Shown one piece after another: positions 24,533 through 35,168 of a DNA stretch of 64,000 nt. The position numbers were made by a program, and so were the translations under genes. The DNA lies in assembly GCA_001949185.1 (NCBI GenBank), contig BDGG01000003.1:2357404-2421403 (forward strand), read 5' to 3'. The DNA is from Ramazzottius varieornatus. Lineage: Eukaryota > Tardigrada > Eutardigrada > Parachela > Ramazzottiidae. Below the pieces are notes generated by a model that had not been told where the DNA came from, searched no databases, and was given only the letters and a program-made list of their open reading frames with translations. Position 1 is the first letter of the stretch. Every line of letters starts with the position of its first letter.

Positions 24533-27464
24533 ATGAACACAATTCCTGACATCAGTGTCATGACACAACGGCATGGAGGAAGACCACGTTATTCAGCTCA
24601 ACCAGACCAGCAGTTCAACTCAGGTAGGACTGATGGACGAACAGTCTAACGTATCCGTGTTCTTCTGGTTATATGGTCAAACTTTGTCTGCAGGTAACGA
24701 CATGCAGTACGTGTCCATCCTGGCAGCACCAGTAGTGGTCGAAGCCAGACTACAGCAAAAGCAACCAGATAGATCTTCCACGGCGCATCCCTCTGGCAGC
24801 TACATCAGTGGACGACCAAGTCGCCGATCCTCCATGAACGATCACAGTAGCAAGCGATGGAAGCCCGACTCGACCATGAACGGATACTCACAGCCAAGCA
24901 ATAATCTCCACTGTTACGGAAATAGTATTCCTTCCAGCCACTCTTTGTACTCGTCGAACGGATTCCCTACATTCACCTCTCTTGCGTCCAGCAGCTCAGC
25001 AGACTGGGCTACGTCCTCGCAGCCTTCTTCAAGTGACAACGACGTCTTCTACAACCCAGTTACTTCCTCAGGCTACTTTGATCTGAAGTCACCCATACCT
25101 CAGCTATGGCCTCCTCCTCAGTCGGGGGAACCCTCTGCTCAGCACAATACTACCTCCATTGCACAAGATGACAGTTTTAACCAGTTGTATGCGTCAGTCA
25201 GAGAAGGCATGGGAGGTTCGGTGTGTGTGGGTGACCAACAGTTGCCTTCCTCGAAGACAATCACGGACGGGTTGTCCCCCGATTCATCCACGTTTGTATC
25301 GCCAGCTCGCTCTCAGAGAAACTTGCCCAGTATCGCAGCCTTCTTTGGTCCGTCCCTATTGGCAAAGGAGGAGATGGAACCATGTAGTGATACTTCGATG
25401 ATTTCCATCCGGACCAAGCATCATAAACCCGAGAAGGATGACAAGAGAGAAACAGATCCGGAGACATCGTTTCAACGGATACCTAATCGCCTCACTTCTA
25501 TAGTTAGAAGAAACTCTGTCAGCCAGCCTCCATCGGTGACTTCATCATCTTCCGTAAGTACTTCTGGAAAATATGAATGGCTTTCTGGTTGGGGCGTTCA
25601 AAACAAACTCGACAAGCTTGTTTCCCTAAGTGACGCACTTTTCCCGGGTTAATGATTGAAAGCGTGCGCCACTTGTGAAATACGATCTTGTGAAGTTTCT
25701 TTGCCGAGATGCTAGGACGTTTTCGATGACGATATTTGTTCGAAAGTGTGTATGTGTTTTTATTGGTTTAATTTTTCTTGTGCTTCCAGAGACAAACTTC
25801 GGTGAAAGCAAAGAAGACCCCAGCCAAAAAGATCAAGTTAGAAACGGATAAAGACATATTCTCGCGGCTGCAGGTCAAGCTTCCAGAAAAACGGGCTGCC
25901 AAACAACAACCAAAGAAACTAAAGATCGAGACTAGGACGAAAGCCAGCCTTGCTGGAATGCCCAGCGCACTTCCGGAAGTCGGGACTGTTGATGTCGAGC
26001 AAGTGCGCTCGCCACAGCCGCTCGATCCTTTAGAGACTGGCTTCTTCCAGAAAGCAGTAGCTAGCATTCCGCCGCCATTGACGATAAGTATCAATGGCGA
26101 GAAAGTCTCCGACTTGGTCGTGACTGATGGCGAACCGAAGAAGTCGATTCGGTTACGTATCCAACTGTCTTCTTTGAGATCTACCGTGTTGGAAACGGTG
26201 GAACCTGAACCAGTTCACCCGAAACTGGGGAAAAAGTTACTTGTAAAATCTGTTCGTTCTTCATCCTCCGCTTCCGGCAAGGTAAAATGTTCGCGTAGCA
26301 TACCATGACGACATGGGAGATAAGGTAAAGGAAACGCGACAAGACCGGTTTACAAGTGGCGCACGCTGTTGGCCGAAAACCCAGTGAACGTACGCCACTT
26401 GGGGCAAACGACGTTGTCAAGTTTGTTTACAAGCTTCCATATCATAATTTATTGTTTTAGTTGTAATTTTCTATCGGATGAAGGATGTATATACTTTTCT
26501 GTGGGATATTTTCAGGATGCAAGGAAGGAAGACGATGTCGTCTTTGTTAGCTCAACTGTTCCAGACGAAAGCTCGACTGTCTCTGCGGTACGCGTAATTG
26601 TACCGAAACAAGTGACACCTCCTAAGCCGAAGCCTATTACGCCAACGCTGGGGAAATCTTCACAGCCTGGTAGGACCATCCTGTGCTACAAGTGTGGAAC
26701 TATACCTGTGCTATAATATTCTAGCTTGATTTGACCAGGTGCTAGTAGCGCGGAAGCGTTCAATGGAACCAAACTGACTGACGAGATGCTGCTGAATGAC
26801 ATGAAATCTGCAGCTTCCTTGCTTTCCGTTGCTCGTTTGGAGGTACGTCCAGCTTTCCCTTTAGGGGGTCGATTGGAAAATAGTCTTACGATTGTTTTTG
26901 CAGACACTGGATTTCCGCGCGAAGTTCGACATGATGCCCGCACAAGTGCAGTATGAGATTATGAACAAATTCCCCAAGTCTTTCACGACTGTCGATGGGA
27001 CGGGACGCATGGTGTAAGTGTTCCACCAATGCTTTTACCATACACTGTACCATACTCGTATCCATGTTGAGTATCGTTCAGTTAGTATGTGGTATTTCTT
27101 CCTTTCCTGTCAACTGATCGGAATATCGTATAGGCTGAAGCCCGGCACCTTGAGCAAGTTGGATGGCAAGTTCAAGCTGCATCTTTCCAAGTGGCAAGCA
27201 AACTTGGCTAGCGGCGAGTACGACCCGGAAGTTCGAAGAAAATACATCGAGTATGCCATCAAAGAGCTGGATCCGTGGAAGCTAAAAAACTTTGAGCCTG
27301 TTTATGGTGAAATGTATGTTACTGTGTTAATCTAAGTATAAGTGTAGGTGGAATATCGTTCACCTTTTTTCTCACCCTTTAGAATGCGTTCTTCGGCATC
27401 GGGCGAAGAAATTCTCAAAGAAATTCGAGCAAGACGAGAACCGATACAAGATGGACCGCTGTGA
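24533..27464 (+). CDS. Asx/ASXL-like protein with DEUBAD domain
   Basis: Eight exons: 24533-24623, 24694-25553, 25790-26281, 26516-26669, 26739-26842, 26904-27013, 27134-27313 and 27383-27464. All junctions keep frame. Most of the protein is disordered, Ser/Pro-rich, with a Lys-rich patch (KKTPAKKIKLE). The last about 130 residues resemble the DEUBAD (ASXH) domain that activates the deubiquitinases BAP1 and UCH37. Shared features are a helix ending AQVQYEIMNKFPK, then LHLSKWQANLASGEYDPE and LDPWKLKNFEPVYGE, aligning with the WxxxLxxGEF/Y..PE and PWKxxFFExYYGE pattern of ASXL proteins. The conserved NEF element appears as GKF. I see neither the N-terminal HARE-HTH nor the C-terminal PHD finger of full ASXL proteins. 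An upstream coding exon is possible, because the frame before the ATG reads YNYPTYGYGN. Confidence 0.68.
25591..25710. repeat. AAGTGGCGCAC palindromic element, copy 3 (DEUBAD gene intron 2)
   Basis: Cores CTAAGTGACGCAC and GTGCGCCACTTG. Outer arms AAACTCGACAAGCTTG and CGATCTTGTGAAGTTTC are mirrored. Confidence 0.8.
26312..26439. repeat. AAGTGGCGCAC palindromic element, copy 4 (DEUBAD gene intron 3)
   Basis: Cores ACAAGTGGCGCACG and CGTACGCCACTTGG, with arms GAAACGCGACAAG and CTTGTCAAGTTTGTTT-like mirrored sequence (right side reads GTTGTCAAGTTTG). Confidence 0.8.
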
Positions 27465-28418
27465 TGAAGAGAGAAAGCACCTCAAAGAAGGTACGTGAAG
27501 AAAGATGGATAGCTTTTCGAACGAGACCTATCTCGATGAGATGACGGTAGTGAGTGTGACGGAAGTGAAGAAACTGAACATACCGTCCCCGGTCCCAAAC
27601 CCAGGCTATCTTTTGTTTCCGAAACATTTCTCCTTGAAATTTGGCAGTTCTTTTGTGGTTTTTTTATTCGGCAAGATCACCCTCAATCACACGTTGATGA
27701 TTGATGAATCTTACGTTTTTATTTTTTGTTTCTAATTTCTTTTGAAAATGCTAACGAGACGTTTTGCTTTTTATCTTTAGTTTGCACCAAAATTCAACAC
27801 TTGAACGAGAGTAAAAACAATATAAATATAATGACGTTATGTATTGATGCGATATTGACATTACTTGAAAACATCAAAAAATGCAGTGTTTTCGTATCAC
27901 AGTTTGATCAGCAAGTCATTGCTTGTAATTTAATTTGGTTCAGAAGGTTCAGAGCGAAGGTTGAAGAAGAAGAGAGGTGAGTGGCCAGGACGCAAAAAAG
28001 ATGAGGACGGAAATGAGAGAACCTGTAGGAGAGAAGAATAGCTGTCACATTGCGTTATGAAATCAAACTAATTTGCCATGACAAAACTCTGGAGTGCCAG
28101 CGATGAATGGAAAACCGGGCGTGCGGGAGGAACGTACCGGAACGCCAAGCCGTACTCGTGTCATCCTTGAACAAGTAGGCAAAGTCTTGGTCATATCCGG
28201 CGTCGAAGAAATCCCCCTCCAGATTAGTCGCGCTTTGTGAGGGTCTTCGTGTGTTGCCCTGAATAACAGAAGAGGAAGGTTACGTAACCGGAAATGTGCG
28301 CGAAGTGAACAGGGAGGCGAATACCCTTTGGAGTATTCGTTCAACTCTGTTTTCAAATTGTAAGAACTTATTTTCATATTTTGGCTTTGAGAAACATCAT
28401 TTAGAATGGCAGGGAAAT
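27465..28418. other. Intergenic 3' flank of the DEUBAD gene
   Basis: AT-rich sequence with several short frames and one exon-like piece (about 27940-27976, charged, followed by GTGAGT). No gene could be assembled from it. Confidence 0.35.
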
Positions 28419-28548
28419 AATGGGAACGTGGGCAGATGAATGCGACCAGCTCGTCACCCCAAGTGGCGCACATCTCATTGTTATTGGCTGGGAGTGGGCG
28501 CCACTAGAAAAATCGATCTCGTTCAAATCACTTGCCTGCGTCCCAATG
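28419..28548. repeat. AAGTGGCGCAC palindromic element, copy 5
   Basis: Full-length copy: ends AATGGGAACG and its mirror CGTCCCAATG, cores CCAAGTGGCGCAC and GGGCGCCACTAG, loop TCATTGTTATTGGCTGG. It lies between the DEUBAD gene and the GPI-protein gene. Confidence 0.85.
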
Positions 28549-28626
28549 ATTAGGTTTATGTAAGAGAGAACGTCTTGTGCAAAAAACACAGGGAGGATAG
28601 GGAAGCGGTGAAGGAATGTTCATTAC

Positions 28627-31600
28627 TCAATGGGTAAGAGCAATCGATGCCAGCGCAAGTGCCAGTGTCAATAATTGAGGCGATACAAGAGCTTGAGGAG
28701 ATTGACTGTTGAGGCTGGCCGCCGATGCGCCATCGGGATGGGAAGCGGGGTGGAAGGCTCCGGAAGTACTAACCGAGGCTGATCTGTTGCCCAGATCGGG
28801 GCAGAGATAGAAGAAGCGGGCAAAGGTGTTGAGGGTCTCGATGTGGTCAGTATTGCATGGGTGTGTCTCGAGAGGCAGGCAGTCGCGAAAGTTGGGTTGC
28901 AGATATCGCCTATAGGAAAACAAAGTGCATTATACAACACCTCATCCACTTAAGAAGACTTTATGGCATTCCTCATCGCTTCCCCCTTTTCCTCCTCTTG
29001 CTTTGACCTCTCCAGCAATTGAATAAAGCACTAGTGTGGAAGAAGAAAGACTTGAGAATATTGAAGTGAGGGACTTCCGCCAGCGCGCCACGCCGACTCG
29101 ATACCCTCAAGCCGATCGATCGAGTTTGGTCCTACGCTCTTTCTGTTTGTAGTCAATTAAGGAAAAAAACGTCGCTGGTGTTGTCCTTTACGGACTTTGA
29201 CGTTGTGCTACATCTCTTTTGTGTGCGGCTTTGTATTCACTTATGAGGCATACTTTACATCAAACAGGAAGAAGGTCCGTTCCTCTTGTAGACCAATGAT
29301 CGTTGTTCGTTCAACCATCCAGAACGATACTATATATACCTTGTAAAAATACCAGGAAGTTTAGTCTTCCAAGGCTTCAGGTTGTCAATCGTTTACAACT
29401 GGCAATGTCATCCAAATCTCGATCTCAAAATTGGGATACCGGCAAACAATGTGGGGATGATCGTTTCTCAAGTGGCGCATTTTTCTTTGTTGTAGGTTGG
29501 AAAGGTGCGCCACGTGAGATACGATCACCTCTGGATCGTCTACCGTTCTCCAGACTGTTTCGAACAGAAACTTTTTCATGAATTAATTAGAGAAGAGATT
29601 TGTGTGGACTAAATTATGAAAGGAGAAGGTCGACGTTCGCTGATGGAATAATGTAAATCGAGTTTTGGACTCACGTAGGAGTTCGCGACGCAACGGACCA
29701 ATAGGGCGTGGCGCGGACTCTTCTAAGAACCCTTGGTTACGGCTTCTAAGTTACAGCTAATTATGGTGACGTGCTTTTGTTCTTTGCCTGGTGTCAGGTG
29801 TTGTTTGCCCGTACTATTGAGTTTGGTTACGTGTTTGCAGATCAGCAGGTCGACAAGGCAGGCTCCTGATAAGGCTTTAGGGTCCTTACCTGCAAATCTC
29901 GTCGTTGGCGAAGATGGATCGATAGCTCTGTTGCTGTAACACCTGTTCCGAACCAAAGCTGCAATGAGAAAATTCTCACAAACTGGCTCTTTGTCCACGC
30001 GATCGAAAACTAAGGAGACAGCGTACCTGAAATCCACGCATCCTAACAGCTCGAGTGGGACTGAACGGTCTTCACTGCCGAGACAAGCTTTGGAGGCTTT
30101 GACGAGGTCTACAATACACAGAGACAAGATCAGCAATGAACAGATGGTGCTGAAGGACCGATCACTGCGATCAGTATGGTACATTAGCGGGATGAAACAA
30201 GTGACAGCCACTTTTCACGGATATTCTCCATCCAAGAATGGCGTTTGGACACGCATGGAACATGCAGTGGCGGCTCGTCATAGTTAGGTCAGGCAGGGGC
30301 TTTCCCCTCATGAATGACTTACCAAGTAAGAGCTCGCTTGTCGCGCTGCGCTCGGCGTACAGTTTCAACAAATGATTGACGGATAGCGACAGAGGATCTT
30401 CAGATTTTTTGAAATTGCATTTGCTTAGATCAAATCCCTGGGGAATCTCAAACACATCACCAGAGGATTCCATCTGCACATAACTGTCCAGACTCAATCG
30501 CAACAGCTCGGCGATAAACCTGCAAAAAAATCATAGTTAAACTGACATATTATGCCAGAAATAATCCACATATATTTCAGAGATACTCTTCAAGTAAATT
30601 ACTCCTTGTGAATTAGGTCCGAACCGTAAAATCGGGAGCTGGGTAAATGAATTGATCTAGAGTCTTTACCCAAGTGGCGCACGATTCCAGCCAGTAACAA
30701 CGAAACTGTGCGCCACTTGAGATGATGATGGGGTTGCACTTATTTGCCAGCTCCCAGTTGTTAGGGTACGTACTAGATAAAGGTTAGTTATTTTGTGGAG
30801 TTCAGCATGACCGGTCTGACGGGACTTTTTCGTTTATCCCAGCCCTCTTTTTGCACTGTTTTTGTCTCGTAGATATTTGGATGTGCCAAGAGTGAAAGGG
30901 AAGATGAAAGAGAGTGTTGTGTAAGCGTGCAAAGCTTAGACAAGTTGTTCAAAAGGTCGTTAATGGAGCAGATCAGCGTTGCATGGTCCTGTGTTTGAAT
31001 CATGATGAGCGATGCTGTAAGTCGTAACAATTAAAGACGTAATAGGTTTGGCTCAAGTGGGTCAGTGGCTGAATTAGAAGAGACTGGGATAACGAACGAG
31101 CTTCCGGTTGTCAACTCTTTCATACGAACGGGTAGAACCCTTGCAAGCACAGCAGGTGACCCCAAGTACTATAGCAGCACGGTCCATGCGATGATTACCT
31201 TGCTTTGGCTGTTGTCGACTCTCCCGACACCATGTCATTTGCCAGTAGGCCGGCAGCCATATTCGGAAGCTGTGAAAACAAGAAGCGAATTTTCCTACAA
31301 GGAAGGAAGCGTGATAAAATTATGGTAATTATTCCGGCCAGAACAAACTGTCACCGCGGATGTGTATATGCACTGGTAATAATGGCACTCCTTGCTCATC
31401 GATTATGAAACAGTTTTCATCCATAGTAGAGAAAATCGAAAAGCGTCAAATTTCAAGGATGGAGAACTTGAAATTTCAAAGTTGTAATAATCTATATTCT
31501 TAACGATTATGGTTTGAACAAAACCGAAGATCCATATGTTCAATGTCGACTGATCAGTTGACGTAACCTAATCATGATCATCCGATACTCTTGGTTTAAG

Positions 31601-31789
31601 ATCAGCCGGCTTGTTAAGTCATCCCGGGATCGGTTTTCGGAGGTTGGAATGCTATTATTATCCACTAAGAAGAAAAAGGGGAATGTTACCTCGGAAAACG
31701 GTAACTCGAAGTTCCAGCGCGCTAGCATACAGGGATCAACAGTGCGTGCAGACGTTTCGGATAGATCCGCTGGCAAGGCTTTAACTGGA
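28627..31789 (-). CDS. Unrecognised cysteine-containing, probably GPI-anchored protein
   Basis: Spliced minus-strand gene with exons at about 31690-31789, 31209-31290, about 31130-31160, about 30838-31020, 30325-30520, 29890-30111, about 29672-29715 and 28627-28917. The protein has regularly spaced Cys (KACLGSED, LLGCVDF, EPVCENF, RNRCYS, FRDCLPLETHPCN, FYLCPDLGN). It ends with a Ser/Ala stretch and about 18 hydrophobic residues (LLTLALALASIAL), the layout of a GPI-attachment signal. I do not recognise the family. The 5' end is not fixed: no signal peptide exon was found, and the join between the exons near 30840 and 30520 was not resolved. Two palindromic repeat copies sit in its introns. 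Confidence 0.55.
29431..29552. repeat. AAGTGGCGCAC palindromic element, copy 6
   Basis: Cores CTCAAGTGGCGCA and GGTGCGCCACGTGAG, with arms TACCGGCAAACAATG / GATGATCG and CGATCA / GTCTACCGTTCTCC mirrored. It is in an intron of the GPI-protein gene. Confidence 0.8.
30632..30758. repeat. AAGTGGCGCAC palindromic element, copy 7
   Basis: Ends CGGGAGCTGGGTAAAT and ATTTGCCAGCTCCCAG mirror each other. Cores CCAAGTGGCGCAC and GTGCGCCACTTGAG; the loop is in the opposite orientation (TTCCAGCCAGTAACAACG). Confidence 0.85.
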
Positions 31790-31929
31790 TAATAATATGT
31801 CGAGTACTTGTACCGGTAACGGAAAGGGACGTGGCTGTTAGCGTAAATTGGCGCGCCTAAAGGCTGCAGCTCGTCTTGTCCCGGTGTAGTCGGGTTCTGC
31901 ATGACGCGAGGACTCCGACTTTTGGTCAT

Positions 31930-34900
31930 TTTTCGTTCGAGAATGTGAGGCGTTGTGGTGGCAAGGCGGAGACCCAGATGTACCTACAGTAGAAACTGGT
32001 AAAAGCCAAGTATTCGCATCTTTCGACCACCTAAAAACACCGTATCGTACACCTATCGCAGGGTCGTTGTATGCAGGTCTACGATGTGCTTATGGTGCTT
32101 TTCCCTGTTCAGCTGCATACAAAGACCCTTGTGTTCTAAGTGACGCTGATGTACGCAGGTGGATGAGAGATAATTCGTTCTCTGTTGTCCACCTGCGTAC
32201 CGGCGATTGCATGAAAACGTGAGTTCGCTGTTTGCAGGTGGGTGAAAAGCGGCATAGATCTGCAGGGAGATAGCGGCTGACCTGCAGTTCGTGCAGGAGG
32301 TTCTGGGAGAAGGAAGTGGTCCGTGTTTTGGTCCGTTGTGTGCTTTGGGCGGTATGGTTCCTCCTGGCAGTATGTGGGTGATTGTGGCGTCGGAGTGTGT
32401 GAGCAATGGCAGGTAATTTGGTCTGAAGTGTAATGGCTGAGGTGTCGTCAAGGCTGGGCGAGGTGGTATGCCCGGCTAGCTTCTTGACAGTCCATCCTTC
32501 ACTCTCTGTCCGTAACAGAGCTGCGAACGTGGAAAAATATTTACTCTCATGAGGGGCAATTTATCACTCTTAGAATTATCGTACAGCGAAAATAATGGCC
32601 ATTTTTTTGAAGGAGGAATATTCAAATTTCTATCAAGAAGGAAATATCGTGAAGCGCAACGGTGGTCTTTGACCCAGTACAGCTAAAAGTGCGAAGTCAT
32701 CCAGACATTGTAAATCTTGCACGGTTGTTTTCACTTTCACGTATCCGCCTTCGAGCGTTTCCTTGTTCATAACACAGTTTTACTGTATTTTCGAAATTCA
32801 AATAATTTGGGAATATTTTCATGTGGGTCGCGATATCAAATTTTCTGTTCGGATTGAGGTTAATTCATGCATGTATTTATGGTTGATGCTTTTATAAGAT
32901 TAGCGAAATGGCATTTTCGCTTGCATAATTCTATCCTTCTCGCATTTCACGGGATTGTTTTTCTTGGCGCCAGGATTATTATTCATGAAAACATGCGCCG
33001 TTGATGCACCTCGACGGACGGGAATGGCATGGATGGGCACTTGTCACGTTCGCACTAACCAGCGCGTTACAGCACTTAACGTAATCAATCATGAATATTA
33101 TTTCGGAAATAAATCAAATCAGTCAAGATAGCTGTAAAAGGGAAAGGCAGAAAAAGGGACAACGTCAGCGACTTACATAAAAGGACAAGAAGGGTATAGG
33201 CATAATAAGCAGGAGATGCGATCATGGCCGGTTAACGCTGAGCGTTACGTGGTCCCCGATCTGGCTGCGCGCGGGGGGCAGGAACCAGTCGCTGCCGGTT
33301 GATCGCTGATAAATGCATACGCTTAGACGGATAAACGGCCGGCATCGATTTTCACGAAGATGACAGCTTTTGTATATAGCTGACGATGAAAATTGCACGA
33401 CTGCAATCAAACGTACGGGGGAAGACAAACTTCCTCCTTGTATATCAGATACAAAAAAATATAATTCGTGGGTATAATTGCGTTACAGGGTGATCAAGCA
33501 GGAAGCGGAGGAGGATGAATGCGAAGAAAAACTGGGTCTCAATCCTCCTCTAATCGCTCAGAGATTTACGCTGACATGGAAAGCGTGCTTGATGGAATTA
33601 CACTGTCATAATATACCTGCGGCGATAGTGTATTGTGGTGTCAGATGTAGGCATGGGGAAGAGCAGCTGGATGCAGAGCGAAATGCACTCTCGACCAGGC
33701 ATTGGGCACTTGATCAGTTTTCACAACAGATAACATTAGGACAGTGTGTCACTTTGGCCACAGGGTGAAGCATCAAAGGACGCAATTTGATTAGGGAAAC
33801 AGGCAAAATAAAGCTGAACACGGGCTGTTATTCTTCTTCGGGAGAGTAGTGTTTCCAAACATGGTTAAAAAAGCCGGCTAAAGTAAATTTCCCAAAGTTT
33901 GGCCACACGTACAAAGTGAACAAAGTTGACACAGTTTCTGCTCTCGATGGTTACTTTTTCAGGCCGGCCGGCAAACAAACGCTTTGTCGATGAAGATTAA
34001 TGGTGGGTCCTACGGACGACATGGTGCGCGAGGTTGTAATGTGATGACAAGAGTAGAGAACGATTTGAGGAAATTTTTAGGGCCAACATCCACCAAACAT
34101 ATATCCCATGCAGGCTCAGGCAGTTTATCTCCTTTTGATGGTCGCTAAAAACTGGCCGGAAAATTGACATGAGTAATTTGTGATGTACGAGGCACGATGG
34201 AGAAGAATGGGGCGCGCGTCTAGTCGAGAAACGTCCCGTCGATCAGGGCCGACTGTCAACTTAAACCATCTGAGCTGTATACCACATAAAGACGAGAGCT
34301 TTAAGGCTTGATCAACGTGGGAAAAGGGGAATGAGGAAGGAAGGAACGAGCGTGCTAGTGATCATGCAGGAGAGCGGCAAAAGTCCCCAGTTCCACACAT
34401 GTACTCGCGGTCCTTCATTCAGTGATGAGGGTTCTCTGGGTCTTCCATACGCCGTCGTCTGAATGGTGCTGCATGTCGACTGTCACTCCTCGTTCCGCTC
34501 TCTTGTTTGCTCAATCTCCCGCACTCTTCATCCCTTGCCTTGCTCGTTTGGTTTAAACTCCCTTCATATTTGGAGGAAGCAAAAGAAGAAAAGAATGATA
34601 AATATCGATTATAGCCGCTTTTTGTCCTGTGCCGTGGGAACAGAACAGAATGGCCAGCCTAAACTAAAGAACAGATTGTACCAAATTGACAATGGCGCCA
34701 AACGACCTTTTGGACCCAATTTCACGCCCAGAGCATCCCGAAATCCTAACAAAAACATCTCTGTACTCCCCGCCTTTCAAATAAGGGGGCTTTATTGCTT
34801 TTCCGGCCAAATCTGATACCATCGCTCGAGCTTATGATCGTGAAACACGCTCTTCACTAGGCCAGTAGGTCCGTCAAAACAAGCCAGTTTTCTGTCGCAG

Positions 34901-35168
34901 TATTTTTCCTGATTTCGAATAACCTTAAAATATGGCAAGGTGCTAAAAATATTAGATCATATTTTATTCCGAATTTTGATAACCAAATTTTTTGTAAGGT
35001 ATCGCAGCACCGGCAGAGGTCAAAAGTCAAGCATGTTTTTTGTTTTTGAAATTTCAGATCCAGCAAAGTAAAGTATAAGTTTCGCAGTTTGAAAACGAAA
35101 TAGTTTAATCGAAATTTTGTGGTTTAGTTTTCTGAAATAAAAGTAGAAATTTATTCGGGAATTGAAAT
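31930..35168. other. Gene-poor region upstream of SPAG16
   Basis: About 3.2 kb, mostly AT-rich, with scattered frames under 120 codons and no recognised product. It contains one clean hairpin (32151-32200). The last few hundred bases should include the SPAG16 promoter. I see nothing else. Confidence 0.45.
32151..32200. repeat. Perfect 13-bp hairpin
   Basis: GTACGCAGGTGGA at 32151 is repeated in reverse complement as TCCACCTGCGTAC ending at 32200. Further pairing (GAGAGA with TCTCTG) leaves a small loop around TAATTCG. Confidence 0.7.

Noticed and set aside
24573-24693. Long plus frame starting MEEDHVIQLNQ read through intron 1 of the DEUBAD gene
   Set aside because: A clean GT-AG intron (24624-24693) joins the next exon in frame to a better start at 24533.
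28063-28473. Minus-strand 136-codon frame
   Set aside because: It runs into the palindromic repeat copy at 28419 and shows no conserved sequence.
31953-32222. Plus-strand frame of 89 codons
   Set aside because: It overlaps the 32151 hairpin, has no recognised motif and ends at random.
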